A DNA stretch of 9,375 nucleotides from CAYSHJ01 sp964589725 (lineage in GTDB: Bacteria; Planctomycetota; Planctomycetia; Planctomycetales; Planctomycetaceae), in NCBI GenBank assembly GCA_964589725.1, contig CAZPUJ010000337.1:1-9375 (forward strand). Direction: 5' to 3'. The first letter of the stretch is position 1, and every line of letters starts with the position of its first letter. Positions 1 to 6,875 of this stretch are shown here, one piece after another. The notes below the pieces were generated by a model. That model was given only the letters and a program-made list of their open reading frames with translations. It was not told where the DNA came from and made no database searches. The translations under genes and the position numbers were made by a program.

Positions 1-780
1 GACCGCGATGCGACCCGCACGCTGTCGCCAGCGAGCACCGAACAGCGAGGTCCACTCGCGCGGATTGAGTGCTCCGATCGTCAGCCAGCGCGCCATCGGA
101 ATCGGGTTTGGCTTCGAGAGCAGCGGCTTGAGCGAATTGACAGCGATTGCGAAACCGAGGTTGCTCGTCACGAGCGACTTGAGGCTGATGATGCCGAGCA
201 CTCGCCCCGCGCGATCGACCAACGGCCCGCCGCTGTTGCCTTGCTCGATGGGCATGGCGAGTTGCAGCATCGGCTTGCCCTCGATCTCGCGCCGACCGCT
301 GACGATCCCTTCAACGACGCTGTGCTTCAGGCCCAGCGGATTGCCGATCGCCACGACCGACTGACCGTCTTGCACGGCGTCAGAGTCTCCCAGCGGCAAC
401 GGCGTCAGTCCTTTCGCGTCGATGCGCAGCACGGCCAGATCGAGTTGCCGGTCCGAAGCCTGCACGGCCACGACGTCGCGCTTCGTGCCATCCGCGAACT
501 GAACCGAGATCGGCCGGCCGTCACTGATAACATGCAGGTTGGTCGCGATCAGACCGTCTTCGGAAACGACGAAGCCGGTGCCCAAGCCTTCTTGCTTACC
601 ATCTCGGCCGGAGAAGCTGATCACGACGACCGACGGCTTTAACTCGGCGACGAGTTCGGCCGTCGTCCGTTCTCTTGCCGAAGCTTCCTTCGCTGCGGGG
701 GGCCGTTCGGTTTTGGGTTCGGCCGCTCGCGCGACAATCGGGCGGCCAATTATCAGCGAAGAGAGTAGAAGCGATTTCAA
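1..780 (-). CDS. Exported trypsin-like serine protease (S1C/HtrA-like), 3' end outside window
   Basis: A single open frame of 260 codons runs from 780 to the left edge. It encodes a signal peptide (residues 1-19, hydrophobic LLLSSLII core, cleavage probable after ARA) and a short charged linker to about residue 45. A chymotrypsin-fold domain follows, with the full triad: His83 in ATNLHV, Asp114 in RQLDLAV, Ser183 in GNSGGP. This is the pattern of HtrA/Deg-type proteases, which degrade or cleave proteins outside the cytoplasm. After the protease domain (about residue 222) the chain continues with a W-rich stretch (REWTSLFGARW) that might open a beta-sandwich or other C-terminal domain; no PDZ domain is visible before the edge. 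The start is uncertain: TTG at 780 is the only usual start codon that gives a sensible signal peptide. It has no clear Shine-Dalgarno sequence, and the next one upstream in frame, GTG at 903, lies inside the hairpin repeat. Protease identity is secure; exact family and start are not. Confidence 0.85.
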   Translation of the reverse strand, partial: MKSLLLSSLIIGRPIVARAAEPKTERPPAAKEASARERTTAELVAELKPSVVVISFSGRDGKQEGLGTGFVVSEDGLIATNLHVISDGRPISVQFADGTKRDVVAVQASDRQLDLAVLRIDAKGLTPLPLGDSDAVQDGQSVVAIGNPLGLKHSVVEGIVSGRREIEGKPMLQLAMPIEQGNSGGPLVDRAGRVLGIISLKSLVTSNLGFAIAVNSLKPLLSKPNPIPMARWLTIGALNPREWTSLFGARWRQRAGRIAV

Positions 781-871
781 TATGAGCCCGACGCGCCAGC
801 GAGGGACGAACGTGATTCGACATTCGATTCCCGCACGGGCGCATTTTGATTTTGATGTTGCGCAGTTTGTC

Positions 872-957
872 AGCCCCGGTAGGGGCGAAAGGTAATAGCC
901 CACGGCGTAAGCCGTGGGTTTGCGACCACACGAACCGGCAAAGCCCCAGAGGGGCGA
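872..957 (+). repeat. Three-hairpin repeat unit, left copy
   Basis: The unit is three stem-loops in a row. Hairpin 1 pairs GCCCC 873-877 with GGGGC 882-886. Hairpin 2 is a perfect 8-bp stem, 899-906 with 911-918, closed by the loop GTAA. Hairpin 3 pairs GCCCC 943-947 with GGGGC 951-955. Between hairpins 2 and 3 is a spacer of about 24 bases containing CACGAACC. The reverse complement of 979-1067 has the same order of parts and closely similar sequence, so this is one copy of a dispersed element. I recall similar AGCCCC/GGGGCG hairpin arrays in planctomycete and other environmental genomes, often mis-annotated as short proteins. Strand is assigned from the GNRA loop, which exists only when the + strand is read as RNA. 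Confidence 0.75.
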
Positions 958-978
958 CAGAGTTTTTGACATCGATTC

Positions 979-1067
979 TTTCGCCCCTCCGGGGCTTTGG
1001 TGGTTTCGTATGGCTCCAATCCCAGGGCTTTCGCCCTGGGCTATTATCTTCCGCCCCGCGCGGGGCT
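979..1067 (-). repeat. Three-hairpin repeat unit, right copy (inverted)
   Basis: Read on the minus strand this repeats the 872-957 unit. The first GCCCC/GGGGC hairpin is at 1053-1057 and 1062-1066. The 8-bp middle stem pairs 1021-1028 with 1033-1040 around a minus-strand GAAA loop. The spacer has ATACGAAACC where the left copy has ACACGAACC. The last GCCCC/GGGGC hairpin is at 983-987 and 991-995. The middle stem carries a C-G to G-C swap relative to the left copy, so pairing is kept although the sequence changed. The two copies point toward each other, about 20 bases apart, making a large imperfect inverted repeat between the protease and amidohydrolase genes. Confidence 0.75.
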
Positions 1068-1162
1068 AAAAAACGCAACTTCAAAACTGGCGCATTGGGC
1101 GAGTAGCGTGCTGAGTTTAGAAACTACTGCTGACCGACTCCCAATGTGGCTTCGCATCGCTG

Positions 1163-1181
1163 GGCCTTTCCGCCGAAGGCC
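1163..1181 (-). terminator. Possible terminator hairpin after the amidohydrolase gene
   Basis: GGCCTT at 1163-1168 pairs perfectly with AAGGCC at 1176-1181 around a 7-base loop, 22 bases past the stop codon of the minus-strand amidohydrolase. There is no T-run after it in the direction of transcription, so this is a weak candidate. Confidence 0.25.
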
Positions 1182-1203
1182 ACGGTGAAATTTCTACAAG
1201 GAA

Positions 1204-2250
1204 TCACCCCGTGCTCTTGTCCATCAGTTTATAAATTCGGACCGCGTTGTCGTGGAACAACTTTTTCTGGAATTCGAGCGGCTTGTCTTTGACGATCAGC
1301 TTAAGCGCGTCGATCCATTCCAGCAGCGGAGCCGTCAACGTGCAGACGGGCCAATCGCCGCCGAAGAAGCAGCGGTCGATGCCGAATGTATCGAGGCAGA
1401 AGTTGACGTTGGCGGCAAGGTCGTGCGGCTTCCAAGCTCCCGGTTTGGCCGTGACGATGATGCCGGAAATCTTGCAAAACGTGTTTGGCCGCTGAGCCAT
1501 CTCGCGCAGGCCCTTCATCCAGGCTTCGCGGAGTTGTTTGTCGTCCGACTGGACGGGCATGTTGCCACAGTGATCGACGACCAAGCGTGTCTTTGGGCAC
1601 TGTTCGGCCAGCTTGACGGCGTCGAGGAACTCGCCCGGACGCATGCAGAGGTCGAAACTCTTGTCGATTTCTCCAAGCAACTTAACGTTCTCGACAAAAG
1701 TCTTTTCAAGACACATACCACGCGGACGGTCGGGGTCGTGCAACACGGTTCGCACTCCGTTGACACGCCCGTTGCTGGAATAGGGCTCGATGTACTTGCG
1801 GAATTCGGCCGACTGCGGCGAACCTCCGATAATCGCGCCGATCATCGGGTTGTCCGGACGGCGACACAGGTCGAGAACGTATTCGGCTTCCGCTCGTTGC
1901 TGTGACGGAGTGACGTTGACTTCCATGTAAACCGTCTTGACGACTTTGTGCGATCCGGTGGCTGTCAGGTAATCTGACATCAGGAAACTGCGGTTGATCT
2001 TCTGAACGGCATCTCCCTTCAACCACGGAAGTTGCAATTTGTCCAGATCCCACAGGTGCTGATGTGTGTCGACGATCGACAGGTCACGCTGATCCACCGA
2101 TTTCTCTTTCTGTTGCGCAGACTTGGCTGTTGATGCTGATTGGGCCGGACGATCCTCCGCGGCGAGCTTGGTTTGCAGGTTGAAACAGGCTCCAGCCACA
2201 GCCGTTCCAGCGACTTCCAAGAACTCACGTCGAGACGATTGAGCAGACAT
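1204..2250 (-). CDS. Tat-exported amidohydrolase family protein (TIM-barrel metal-dependent hydrolase)
   Basis: This 348-residue protein starts with a twin-arginine signal: SRREFL at residues 6-11, then a short hydrophobic stretch and probable cleavage near residue 30. A linker rich in Q, S and K follows to about residue 57. The rest matches the amidohydrolase 2 family (COG3618, related to L-fuconolactonases): metal-site motif H63-Q-H65 in VDTHQHLWD, H227 in VVDHCGNMP, and D299 in FFGGDWPVC near the C-terminus. Such enzymes hydrolyse lactones or similar ring substrates; the substrate here cannot be read from the sequence. Twin-arginine export suggests it folds with its metal in the cytoplasm and acts in the periplasm. 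The ATG at 2250 is preceded by GGAGAG four bases upstream. A perfect TTGACA lies on the minus strand at 2334-2339, but I see no convincing -10 box behind it. Family assignment is firm, substrate open. Confidence 0.88.
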   Translation of the reverse strand: MSAQSSRREFLEVAGTAVAGACFNLQTKLAAEDRPAQSASTAKSAQQKEKSVDQRDLSIVDTHQHLWDLDKLQLPWLKGDAVQKINRSFLMSDYLTATGSHKVVKTVYMEVNVTPSQQRAEAEYVLDLCRRPDNPMIGAIIGGSPQSAEFRKYIEPYSSNGRVNGVRTVLHDPDRPRGMCLEKTFVENVKLLGEIDKSFDLCMRPGEFLDAVKLAEQCPKTRLVVDHCGNMPVQSDDKQLREAWMKGLREMAQRPNTFCKISGIIVTAKPGAWKPHDLAANVNFCLDTFGIDRCFFGGDWPVCTLTAPLLEWIDALKLIVKDKPLEFQKKLFHDNAVRIYKLMDKSTG

Positions 2251-2504
2251 GCGACTCTCCAGAAGTGCTTGAGATGACGTTCAGCGGTCGGCATCGACAT
2301 GGTAGCGGAGCAACCGAGATTTGTCTCAGACAGTGTCAAACTTTGCGGCGCAATCCTGTCAGCGGGGCTTTGCTCGCGGTCTTCTCTCGACTCGGTCGAC
2401 TGCGGCGAGTTCCCGTCAACCCGAGCGACTGTGCACTCCGATTTTTGAAGAGTGTGTTCCGGAAGGCGAGCGCGACGACCGTGACCGGCGGATGCCCGAT
2501 CCGT

Positions 2505-2511
2505 GAAGGGA
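2505..2511 (+). promoter_or_regulatory. Ribosome binding site that fixes the HlyD start
   Basis: GAAGGGA lies 8 bases before the ATG at 2520. The reading frame is open back to 2265, but the stretch 2265-2519 encodes a Cys/Arg-rich segment with no domain character. This site therefore favours the internal start. Confidence 0.6.
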
Positions 2512-2519
2512 TTTTCGCT

Positions 2520-3710
2520 ATGAAACAAATGCCGATCCCGGCAAGCCGTGATGTTATTTCTTTATCCGCTCCACATGTTTGCCCGGACGACAACCAAGCC
2601 TCCCCGCCCGCTCCCGTCTTCCGCGTGCTGACGTTTGGGGCGGTGGCCTTATTGGCGGGGATCGGAACCGTCGTCGGGATGTCTCAGATTGGCGAAGTCA
2701 ACCTGACCGGCTTCCTGCGAGCCGAACAAGCTGTCATTTATGCTCCGCGCGCCGGCCGGGTTGAGTCGGTCATGGTTCGCACGGGTGATTCCGTCAAACC
2801 GCGACAAACGCTGCTGCAAATGGCCGATGACACGCTTGATCGTGAGGTCGCGGCCAAGACGCGCGAGGTTCGATCGCTTCAAGCCGCGCTCGAACAATGC
2901 CGCGCCAACGCCGAGGTGCAAATGACGCTGCAGCTCAAGGATTTGGACGAGCAACTGCACCGCACGCGGCTGCAGTCGGCCGAATACCTGCGCGAGCAGT
3001 ACGCCCTCAATTTCCAGCATTTTGCCTGGAAGTCGTTATCGAAGGATCCCTCGAATGGCCGCCTGCTGGGCGTTACGGCAGACGCCTGGACCGAACCGCA
3101 CCGACTGTTCGACGCCTTCCTCGCCGAACCGGTGGTGGCTCCGGAAGATACTCGCGTGCGTGCGATGGTCCTCCACGAAGATGCTCGGAATTCAGCGGAA
3201 GTCAAAAAGGCGCAGGCGGACCTGTGCGATCATCACATCTGCCAGTTGGAAAAGTTGCGAGAGAATCTTCCAGAACAAATCCGCAGGGCTGCCGGCGTGG
3301 ATGTGGCGGAAGCCAAGTTGGAATCGGCCGCCGAACAGCTCGAGGCGTTGACGCACCAAAAATCGGCGATGTCGATCGCGACTCCAGCGTACGGAGTCGT
3401 CGGAGCGTACGCTAAACAAGTGGCCGACCCTGTCGCGTCCGGCGAGCCGCTGGTCACGGTGCTCGATCGCGACCGACCGTTCGTTGAAGTCGATGTCCCC
3501 TCGCGGCAGGTCGGCAAACTGGAGCTCGGACGAAAAGTCCGACTGGCAATCGCGAACGAAGAGCTGACCGGCCGCATTGACGCGGTCTCACCGCAAGCGC
3601 ATCGCCAGGAAGGCAGCCAAGACTCGTGCATCACCGTCCGCATTCGCCCGGCTGGACGTCTCTGGCCCGAAGTGGCTGTCGGCTCTGCAGTGTCAGTCCG
3701 CTGGAAGTGA
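2520..3710 (+). CDS. HlyD-family periplasmic adaptor / membrane fusion protein
   Basis: With the ATG at 2520 the protein has 396 residues. Residues 1-32 are a cytoplasmic lead, 33-53 a single membrane span (VLTFGAVALLAGIGTVVG region). Residues 73-103 form the first half of a biotinyl/lipoyl-like domain (YAPRAGRVESVMVRTGDSV). Residues 105-160 and about 222-285 are helical coiled-coil arms. Residues 286-318 are the second lipoyl half (ATPAYGVVGAYAKQVADPV), and 319-396 form a beta-barrel-like end. Family members link an inner-membrane pump to the outer membrane or act in secretion. An unusual part is the spacer between the two helical arms (about 165-220), which contains no recognised motif. No ABC, MFS or RND partner and no TolC-like protein is in the window; the gene is flanked by minus-strand genes and appears to be transcribed alone. 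Its last 18 bases overlap the end of the convergent gene at 3693-4115. The family is clear; the transported substrate is unknown. Confidence 0.85.
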   Translation: MKQMPIPASRDVISLSAPHVCPDDNQASPPAPVFRVLTFGAVALLAGIGTVVGMSQIGEVNLTGFLRAEQAVIYAPRAGRVESVMVRTGDSVKPRQTLLQMADDTLDREVAAKTREVRSLQAALEQCRANAEVQMTLQLKDLDEQLHRTRLQSAEYLREQYALNFQHFAWKSLSKDPSNGRLLGVTADAWTEPHRLFDAFLAEPVVAPEDTRVRAMVLHEDARNSAEVKKAQADLCDHHICQLEKLRENLPEQIRRAAGVDVAEAKLESAAEQLEALTHQKSAMSIATPAYGVVGAYAKQVADPVASGEPLVTVLDRDRPFVEVDVPSRQVGKLELGRKVRLAIANEELTGRIDAVSPQAHRQEGSQDSCITVRIRPAGRLWPEVAVGSAVSVRWK

Positions 3711-4115
3711 TCCGGCATCCTCAACGCGCTCGACGGCAATGATGTCGTCGATCGAGATCGCCTCCGACAGCTCGAACTGTCCGCTGCCGGGCTTCGTTTC
3801 GCCAAGAAGTTTGAGTTTTCCGAATCGGCTTTCGCGGTTGTCGGGAAAGCCTTCGCGGATGCGAGCGTTTTGCAGCGTCACACGAATGCGATGTGTCTCG
3901 TCCAAGCCGGGCAAGCCGTCGTGAACGAGCACCGGGAAGCGGCTCCACGCCCACGCCCACAGCGTCGCCTGGGGATCGACTTGCCCCGCAATGTTCGCCC
4001 AGTCTTGCTGAGCCTGCATCAATTCCTTCCAAGACGCGGTCGCGCACCACGGCTTGAGCACGTCTTCGAGCCACGCCTGTCGAGAGGCGACGAGGTCGGC
4101 AAAGGTCGGGGACAT
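3693..4115 (-). CDS. Conserved-looking hypothetical protein, Trp-rich N-terminal half
   Basis: I do not recognise this 140-residue protein. It has no signal peptide or membrane span and is probably cytoplasmic. The N-terminal half (1-60) looks helical and carries seven tryptophans (15, 23, 29, 39, 53, 55, 57), including a WAWAW run. The second half (75-132) looks beta-rich and charged, ending in a DDIIAVERVED segment. The ATG at 4115 has AAGG seven bases upstream and lies 16 bases after the stop of the oxidoreductase gene, so the two are probably co-transcribed. The 3' end overlaps the convergent HlyD gene by 18 bases. The good ribosome binding site and tight spacing argue that it is a real gene; the function is unknown. 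Confidence 0.65.
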   Translation of the reverse strand: MSPTFADLVASRQAWLEDVLKPWCATASWKELMQAQQDWANIAGQVDPQATLWAWAWSRFPVLVHDGLPGLDETHRIRVTLQNARIREGFPDNRESRFGKLKLLGETKPGSGQFELSEAISIDDIIAVERVEDAGSLPAD

Positions 4116-4131
4116 GCGACACCCTTGCAGA

Positions 4132-5331
4132 CTACTTACGAGCGAGTTTGTGCTTCAGCGGCAGCCACGCTCCGCCTTCTTTGCTGCTGGCGACACACTG
4201 TTGGATGAAGTACATCCCCTCGACGCCATCGTTGACGTTCGGATAGATCGTGTTGGTCTTCTCCCAGGCGCTGCCCGTCGCTCGCTTGACGATATCGTCA
4301 TAGGCGAAGCGGTACACGTTGGCGAATGCCTCGAAGAACGCTTCGGGATGTCCCGATGGCAAACGGCAAGCGGCTTTGCCCCATTCGGTCATGTGCGGAG
4401 CGTTCGGGTCGCGCGTGTAAATCGCATGCGGCTGGCCGTTGCGACGCAAGGTGAGCGAGTTCGGCTCTTCTTGTCGCCATTGAATCGCGCCCTTGGTGCC
4501 GTCGATCTCGATGAACAGGTCGTTCTCACGACCGTGTGAGATTTGGCTGGCGGTGATCGTGCCCAGTCCGCCGTTCTCGAATCGCACGACGGCGTGTCCG
4601 TAATCGTCCAGCTTCCGACCTGGCTCGAACACCTTGAGGTTGCACGAGACATCGGCCGGGATGAGTCCCGTCATGTACCGCGCGAGATTAAACGCATGCG
4701 TCGCAATATCGCCGAAGCAACCCGCCGCGCCGGACTTGGCGGGATCGGTGCGCCACGCGGCTTGTTTTTGGTCGCTCGACTCCAATCGCGTACGCAGCCA
4801 GCCTTGAATGTAGCACGAGCGGACCGCCTGGATTTCTCCCAACTCGCCGTTCTGGATCATCTGTCGAGCCATCCGCACCAGTGGATATCCGGTGTAGTTG
4901 TGCGTCAACGCGAAGACCGCTCCCGATTTCGCGACGACGCCCGCCAACTCTTCAGCCTGGGCGAGATCGAACGTCATCGGTTTGTCGCAGATGACGTTAA
5001 AGCCCGCTTCGAGCGCCGCCTTGGCGATTGAAAAGTGCGTGTGGTTGGGAGTCGCCACCGTGACGAAGTCGATCCGTTGATCCGCCGGCAACTTCAGTTC
5101 ACTGTCTATCAATTCTTGGACCGAGCCGTACGCCCGTTCTGGCTTAATGTCATACGCCGGCGCGGAGGCCTTGGCTTTGACTGGGTCCGACGACAATGCA
5201 CCCGCGACGAGTTCCGCGCGGTTGTCGAGAATCGCGGCCGTGGCATGCACTCGACCGATGAACGCGCCTTGCCCTCCCCCGACCAATGCCATGCGCAGCT
5301 TGCGGTTCAAGGGACCATTCGTGGTTTCCAT
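4132..5331 (-). CDS. Gfo/Idh/MocA family NAD(P)-dependent oxidoreductase
   Basis: This 399-residue cytoplasmic enzyme has the two-domain plan of the family. The Rossmann fold starts at residue 12 with MALVGGGQGAFIGRVH, a glycine-rich nucleotide-binding loop. ATPNHTH lies at 93-99, and the signature CDKPMT at 115-120 holds the lysine equivalent to that of the usual EKP motif. The C-terminal substrate domain has the GDIATH motif (Asp208, His212), the expected catalytic histidine position. Members oxidise or reduce sugars, inositols and related polyols. GGCFGD-type spacing and the long insert after 180 (LRTRLESSD) do not let me name a substrate. The start at 5331 is chosen because AGGAGAG is seven bases upstream; the frame is open 34 codons further, but that part looks non-coding and covers the likely promoter. 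It is the first gene of a probable two-gene unit with 3693-4115. Confidence 0.9.
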   Translation of the reverse strand: METTNGPLNRKLRMALVGGGQGAFIGRVHATAAILDNRAELVAGALSSDPVKAKASAPAYDIKPERAYGSVQELIDSELKLPADQRIDFVTVATPNHTHFSIAKAALEAGFNVICDKPMTFDLAQAEELAGVVAKSGAVFALTHNYTGYPLVRMARQMIQNGELGEIQAVRSCYIQGWLRTRLESSDQKQAAWRTDPAKSGAAGCFGDIATHAFNLARYMTGLIPADVSCNLKVFEPGRKLDDYGHAVVRFENGGLGTITASQISHGRENDLFIEIDGTKGAIQWRQEEPNSLTLRRNGQPHAIYTRDPNAPHMTEWGKAACRLPSGHPEAFFEAFANVYRFAYDDIVKRATGSAWEKTNTIYPNVNDGVEGMYFIQQCVASSKEGGAWLPLKHKLARK

Positions 5332-5338
5332 GACATGA

Positions 5339-5345
5339 CTCTCCT
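5339..5345 (-). promoter_or_regulatory. Ribosome binding site of the Gfo/Idh/MocA gene
   Basis: On the minus strand AGGAGAG lies seven bases before the ATG at 5331. It is the strongest Shine-Dalgarno match in the window and decides the start against the longer open frame beginning at 5433. Confidence 0.7.
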
Positions 5346-5385
5346 GTAGGTAGGCTCTGAGAAATTGGCAGACACGAGTCGCCGA

Positions 5386-5414
5386 ATTACACGGCTGATG
5401 CCTGTAAAAATCAA
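5386..5414 (-). promoter_or_regulatory. Candidate sigma70-type promoter for the oxidoreductase operon
   Basis: On the minus strand TTGATT (5409-5414, 4 of 6 to consensus) is followed after exactly 17 bases by TGTAAT (5386-5391, 5 of 6). Transcription would start near 5379, giving a leader of about 48 bases before the ATG at 5331. This is a pattern match only. Confidence 0.4.
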
Positions 5415-5561
5415 CCAATGGTCTGCCGTACAAATCGCTCTTTCCGGTGACCTAGTCGCTGGTGGAGCCAAACGATAGATTGCATCTCTCGTCGAGAAGT
5501 CCGCCATCGGGCGGCGTCGTGGCACCACCTCTCAATCACTCTCGTTCGTGGAGACTCTGTC

Positions 5562-6104
5562 GTGGAACCGAATGCTGTTGTGCAACCGAGCATTTCTGGA
5601 GATCACCGTCGAAAATTGAACTGGCTGTATCTGGGCGCCGGCGTGCTGCTGGGCCTGGGGATCGCCGCACTGTGGCCGCAGCGGCCGTTAACCGCCGCCT
5701 GCGTGGATCGCAATGAAAAGTTCGCGATGTGTACCGCGACCGTCACGGAGGGCCTGGAGGCCGTCTTCGTGCTCGACTTCCTCACGGGAAGGCTACGAGG
5801 TTCCTGCCTACATCCGCAGACGGGAACTCAGTTCGTCGTGCTCTTCGAGGCGGACGTTCGCACGGATTTGGGAGTTACTGCGGCGAAGCCGCAATACGCG
5901 ATGGTTCCCGGCTACGCGAAGATTCGCAGCACCCCGGCCGTGCAGCCGGCCGGAAGCGTTTTGTATGTCGCTGAGTTGAGCACCGGCAAAGTCGGCTGCT
6001 ACGCGATTCCTTTGAAACTGCCGAATACTCCGAATCCTGTGCCTCAGTTCCTGCTGCCGATGCCAAACGCGCAGTTTCAATTCCGAGACGCCGTTGACCA
6101 GTGA
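5562..6104 (+). CDS. Small membrane-anchored protein, apparently planctomycete-specific
   Basis: The protein has 180 residues: a short polar cytoplasmic end (1-19, with DHRRK), one membrane span (about 20-38, WLYLGAGVLLGLGIAALW), then a soluble domain of about 140 residues. The soluble part begins with a variable stretch followed by FAMCTATVTEGLEAVFVLDFLTG and later YVAELSTGKVGCYAIP, which read as repeated beta-hairpins (VFVLDFLTGRL and LYVAELSTGKV resemble each other). I recall proteins with this same plan (WPH/WPQ after the span, FAMATG-like, EAVYFLDFLTG-like, VYVAEVTSGKV-like) as a recurring uncharacterised family in planctomycetes, but I know no function for it. The start is GTG at 5562 with GGAG eight bases upstream. 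It converges with rnpB, and the 55-base gap holds a terminator-like hairpin. Role unknown; location probably cell membrane with the domain outside the cytoplasm. Confidence 0.8.
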   Translation: MEPNAVVQPSISGDHRRKLNWLYLGAGVLLGLGIAALWPQRPLTAACVDRNEKFAMCTATVTEGLEAVFVLDFLTGRLRGSCLHPQTGTQFVVLFEADVRTDLGVTAAKPQYAMVPGYAKIRSTPAVQPAGSVLYVAELSTGKVGCYAIPLKLPNTPNPVPQFLLPMPNAQFQFRDAVDQ

Positions 6105-6129
6105 TTTTTCGCGTGGACGGAATTGAAAC

Positions 6130-6151
6130 ATCGGGCGGGAAGATGCCCAAT
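6130..6151 (-). terminator. Probable terminator of rnpB
   Basis: Read on the minus strand, ATTGGGC (6151-6145) pairs with GCCCGAT (6136-6130), 7 bp with one G-T wobble and an 8-base loop, followed by GTTTCAATT. It begins eight bases past the RNase P RNA 3' end. The T-run is poor. It may also stop the convergent transcript from 5562-6104. Confidence 0.4.
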
Positions 6152-6159
6152 CGATAGAA

Positions 6160-6638
<479 letters not shown>

Positions 6639-6644
6639 ACCAGA

Positions 6645-6673
6645 ATTCTAAAGGAAGCCTTGCAGTTTGTCAC
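6645..6673 (-). promoter_or_regulatory. Sigma70-type promoter of rnpB
   Basis: On the minus strand GTGACA (6668-6673, 5 of 6 to TTGACA) is separated by exactly 17 bases from TAGAAT (6645-6650, 5 of 6 to TATAAT). The expected start point, six to seven bases past the -10 box, falls at about 6638, which is the 5' base of the P1 helix. Confidence 0.75.
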
Positions 6674-6794
6674 AGCCACGGCTGATTTGCTGACAATTCA
6701 TCACCGCTGGCGAACGCGGTTGTCACAATGAAACTTGGCCATTGGTAGTTACTCCTAAACAACTTCGGAAACCCGCAGTGATCCAAATCCACCT

Positions 6795-6823
6795 TTGACG
6801 ATCGCGGTTCACACCAATACAGT
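6795..6823 (+). promoter_or_regulatory. Candidate promoter of the FHA-rsgA unit
   Basis: TTGACG (6795-6800, 5 of 6) is followed after 17 bases by TACAGT (6818-6823, 4 of 6). Transcription would begin near 6830, leaving a leader of about 46 bases before the GTG at 6876. If right, it rules out translation starting upstream of 6830. Confidence 0.45.
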
Positions 6824-6862
6824 ATTTGCCATTCCGAAAACCAGTTCGCCAGTGGATCGAAC

Positions 6863-6868
6863 GGGAGG
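6863..6868 (+). promoter_or_regulatory. Ribosome binding site that supports a GTG start for the FHA gene
   Basis: GGGAGG lies seven bases before the GTG at 6876. The ATG codons at 6951 and 6978 have no comparable site in front of them. Confidence 0.5.
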
Positions 6869-6875
6869 CTTTCCC

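Noticed and set aside
846..1106. Open frames on both strands across the hairpin region, about 85-160 codons
   Set aside because: They consist of translated GC-rich hairpins (SPRRKPW-like, PRGA-like segments), lack ribosome sites and domain character, and overlap in both strands. Such frames are a known artefact of this kind of repeat.
1252..1905. Plus-strand frame of 217 codons inside the amidohydrolase gene
   Set aside because: It is the complementary reading of a well-supported gene and has no recognisable domain.
2265..2519. An 85-codon N-terminal extension of the HlyD gene
   Set aside because: It has no domain features and lacks a ribosome site, and the internal ATG at 2520 has a good one followed directly by a normal adaptor N-terminus.
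3721..4122. Alternative minus-strand frame of 133 codons overlapping the Trp-rich gene
   Set aside because: It is Arg-rich and low in hydrophobic residues, as expected of a shifted frame in GC-rich DNA; the 3693-4115 frame has the ribosome site and balanced composition.
5332..5433. A 34-codon N-terminal extension of the oxidoreductase
   Set aside because: It covers the candidate promoter and the AGGAGAG site, and the family's Rossmann fold begins soon after the start at 5331.
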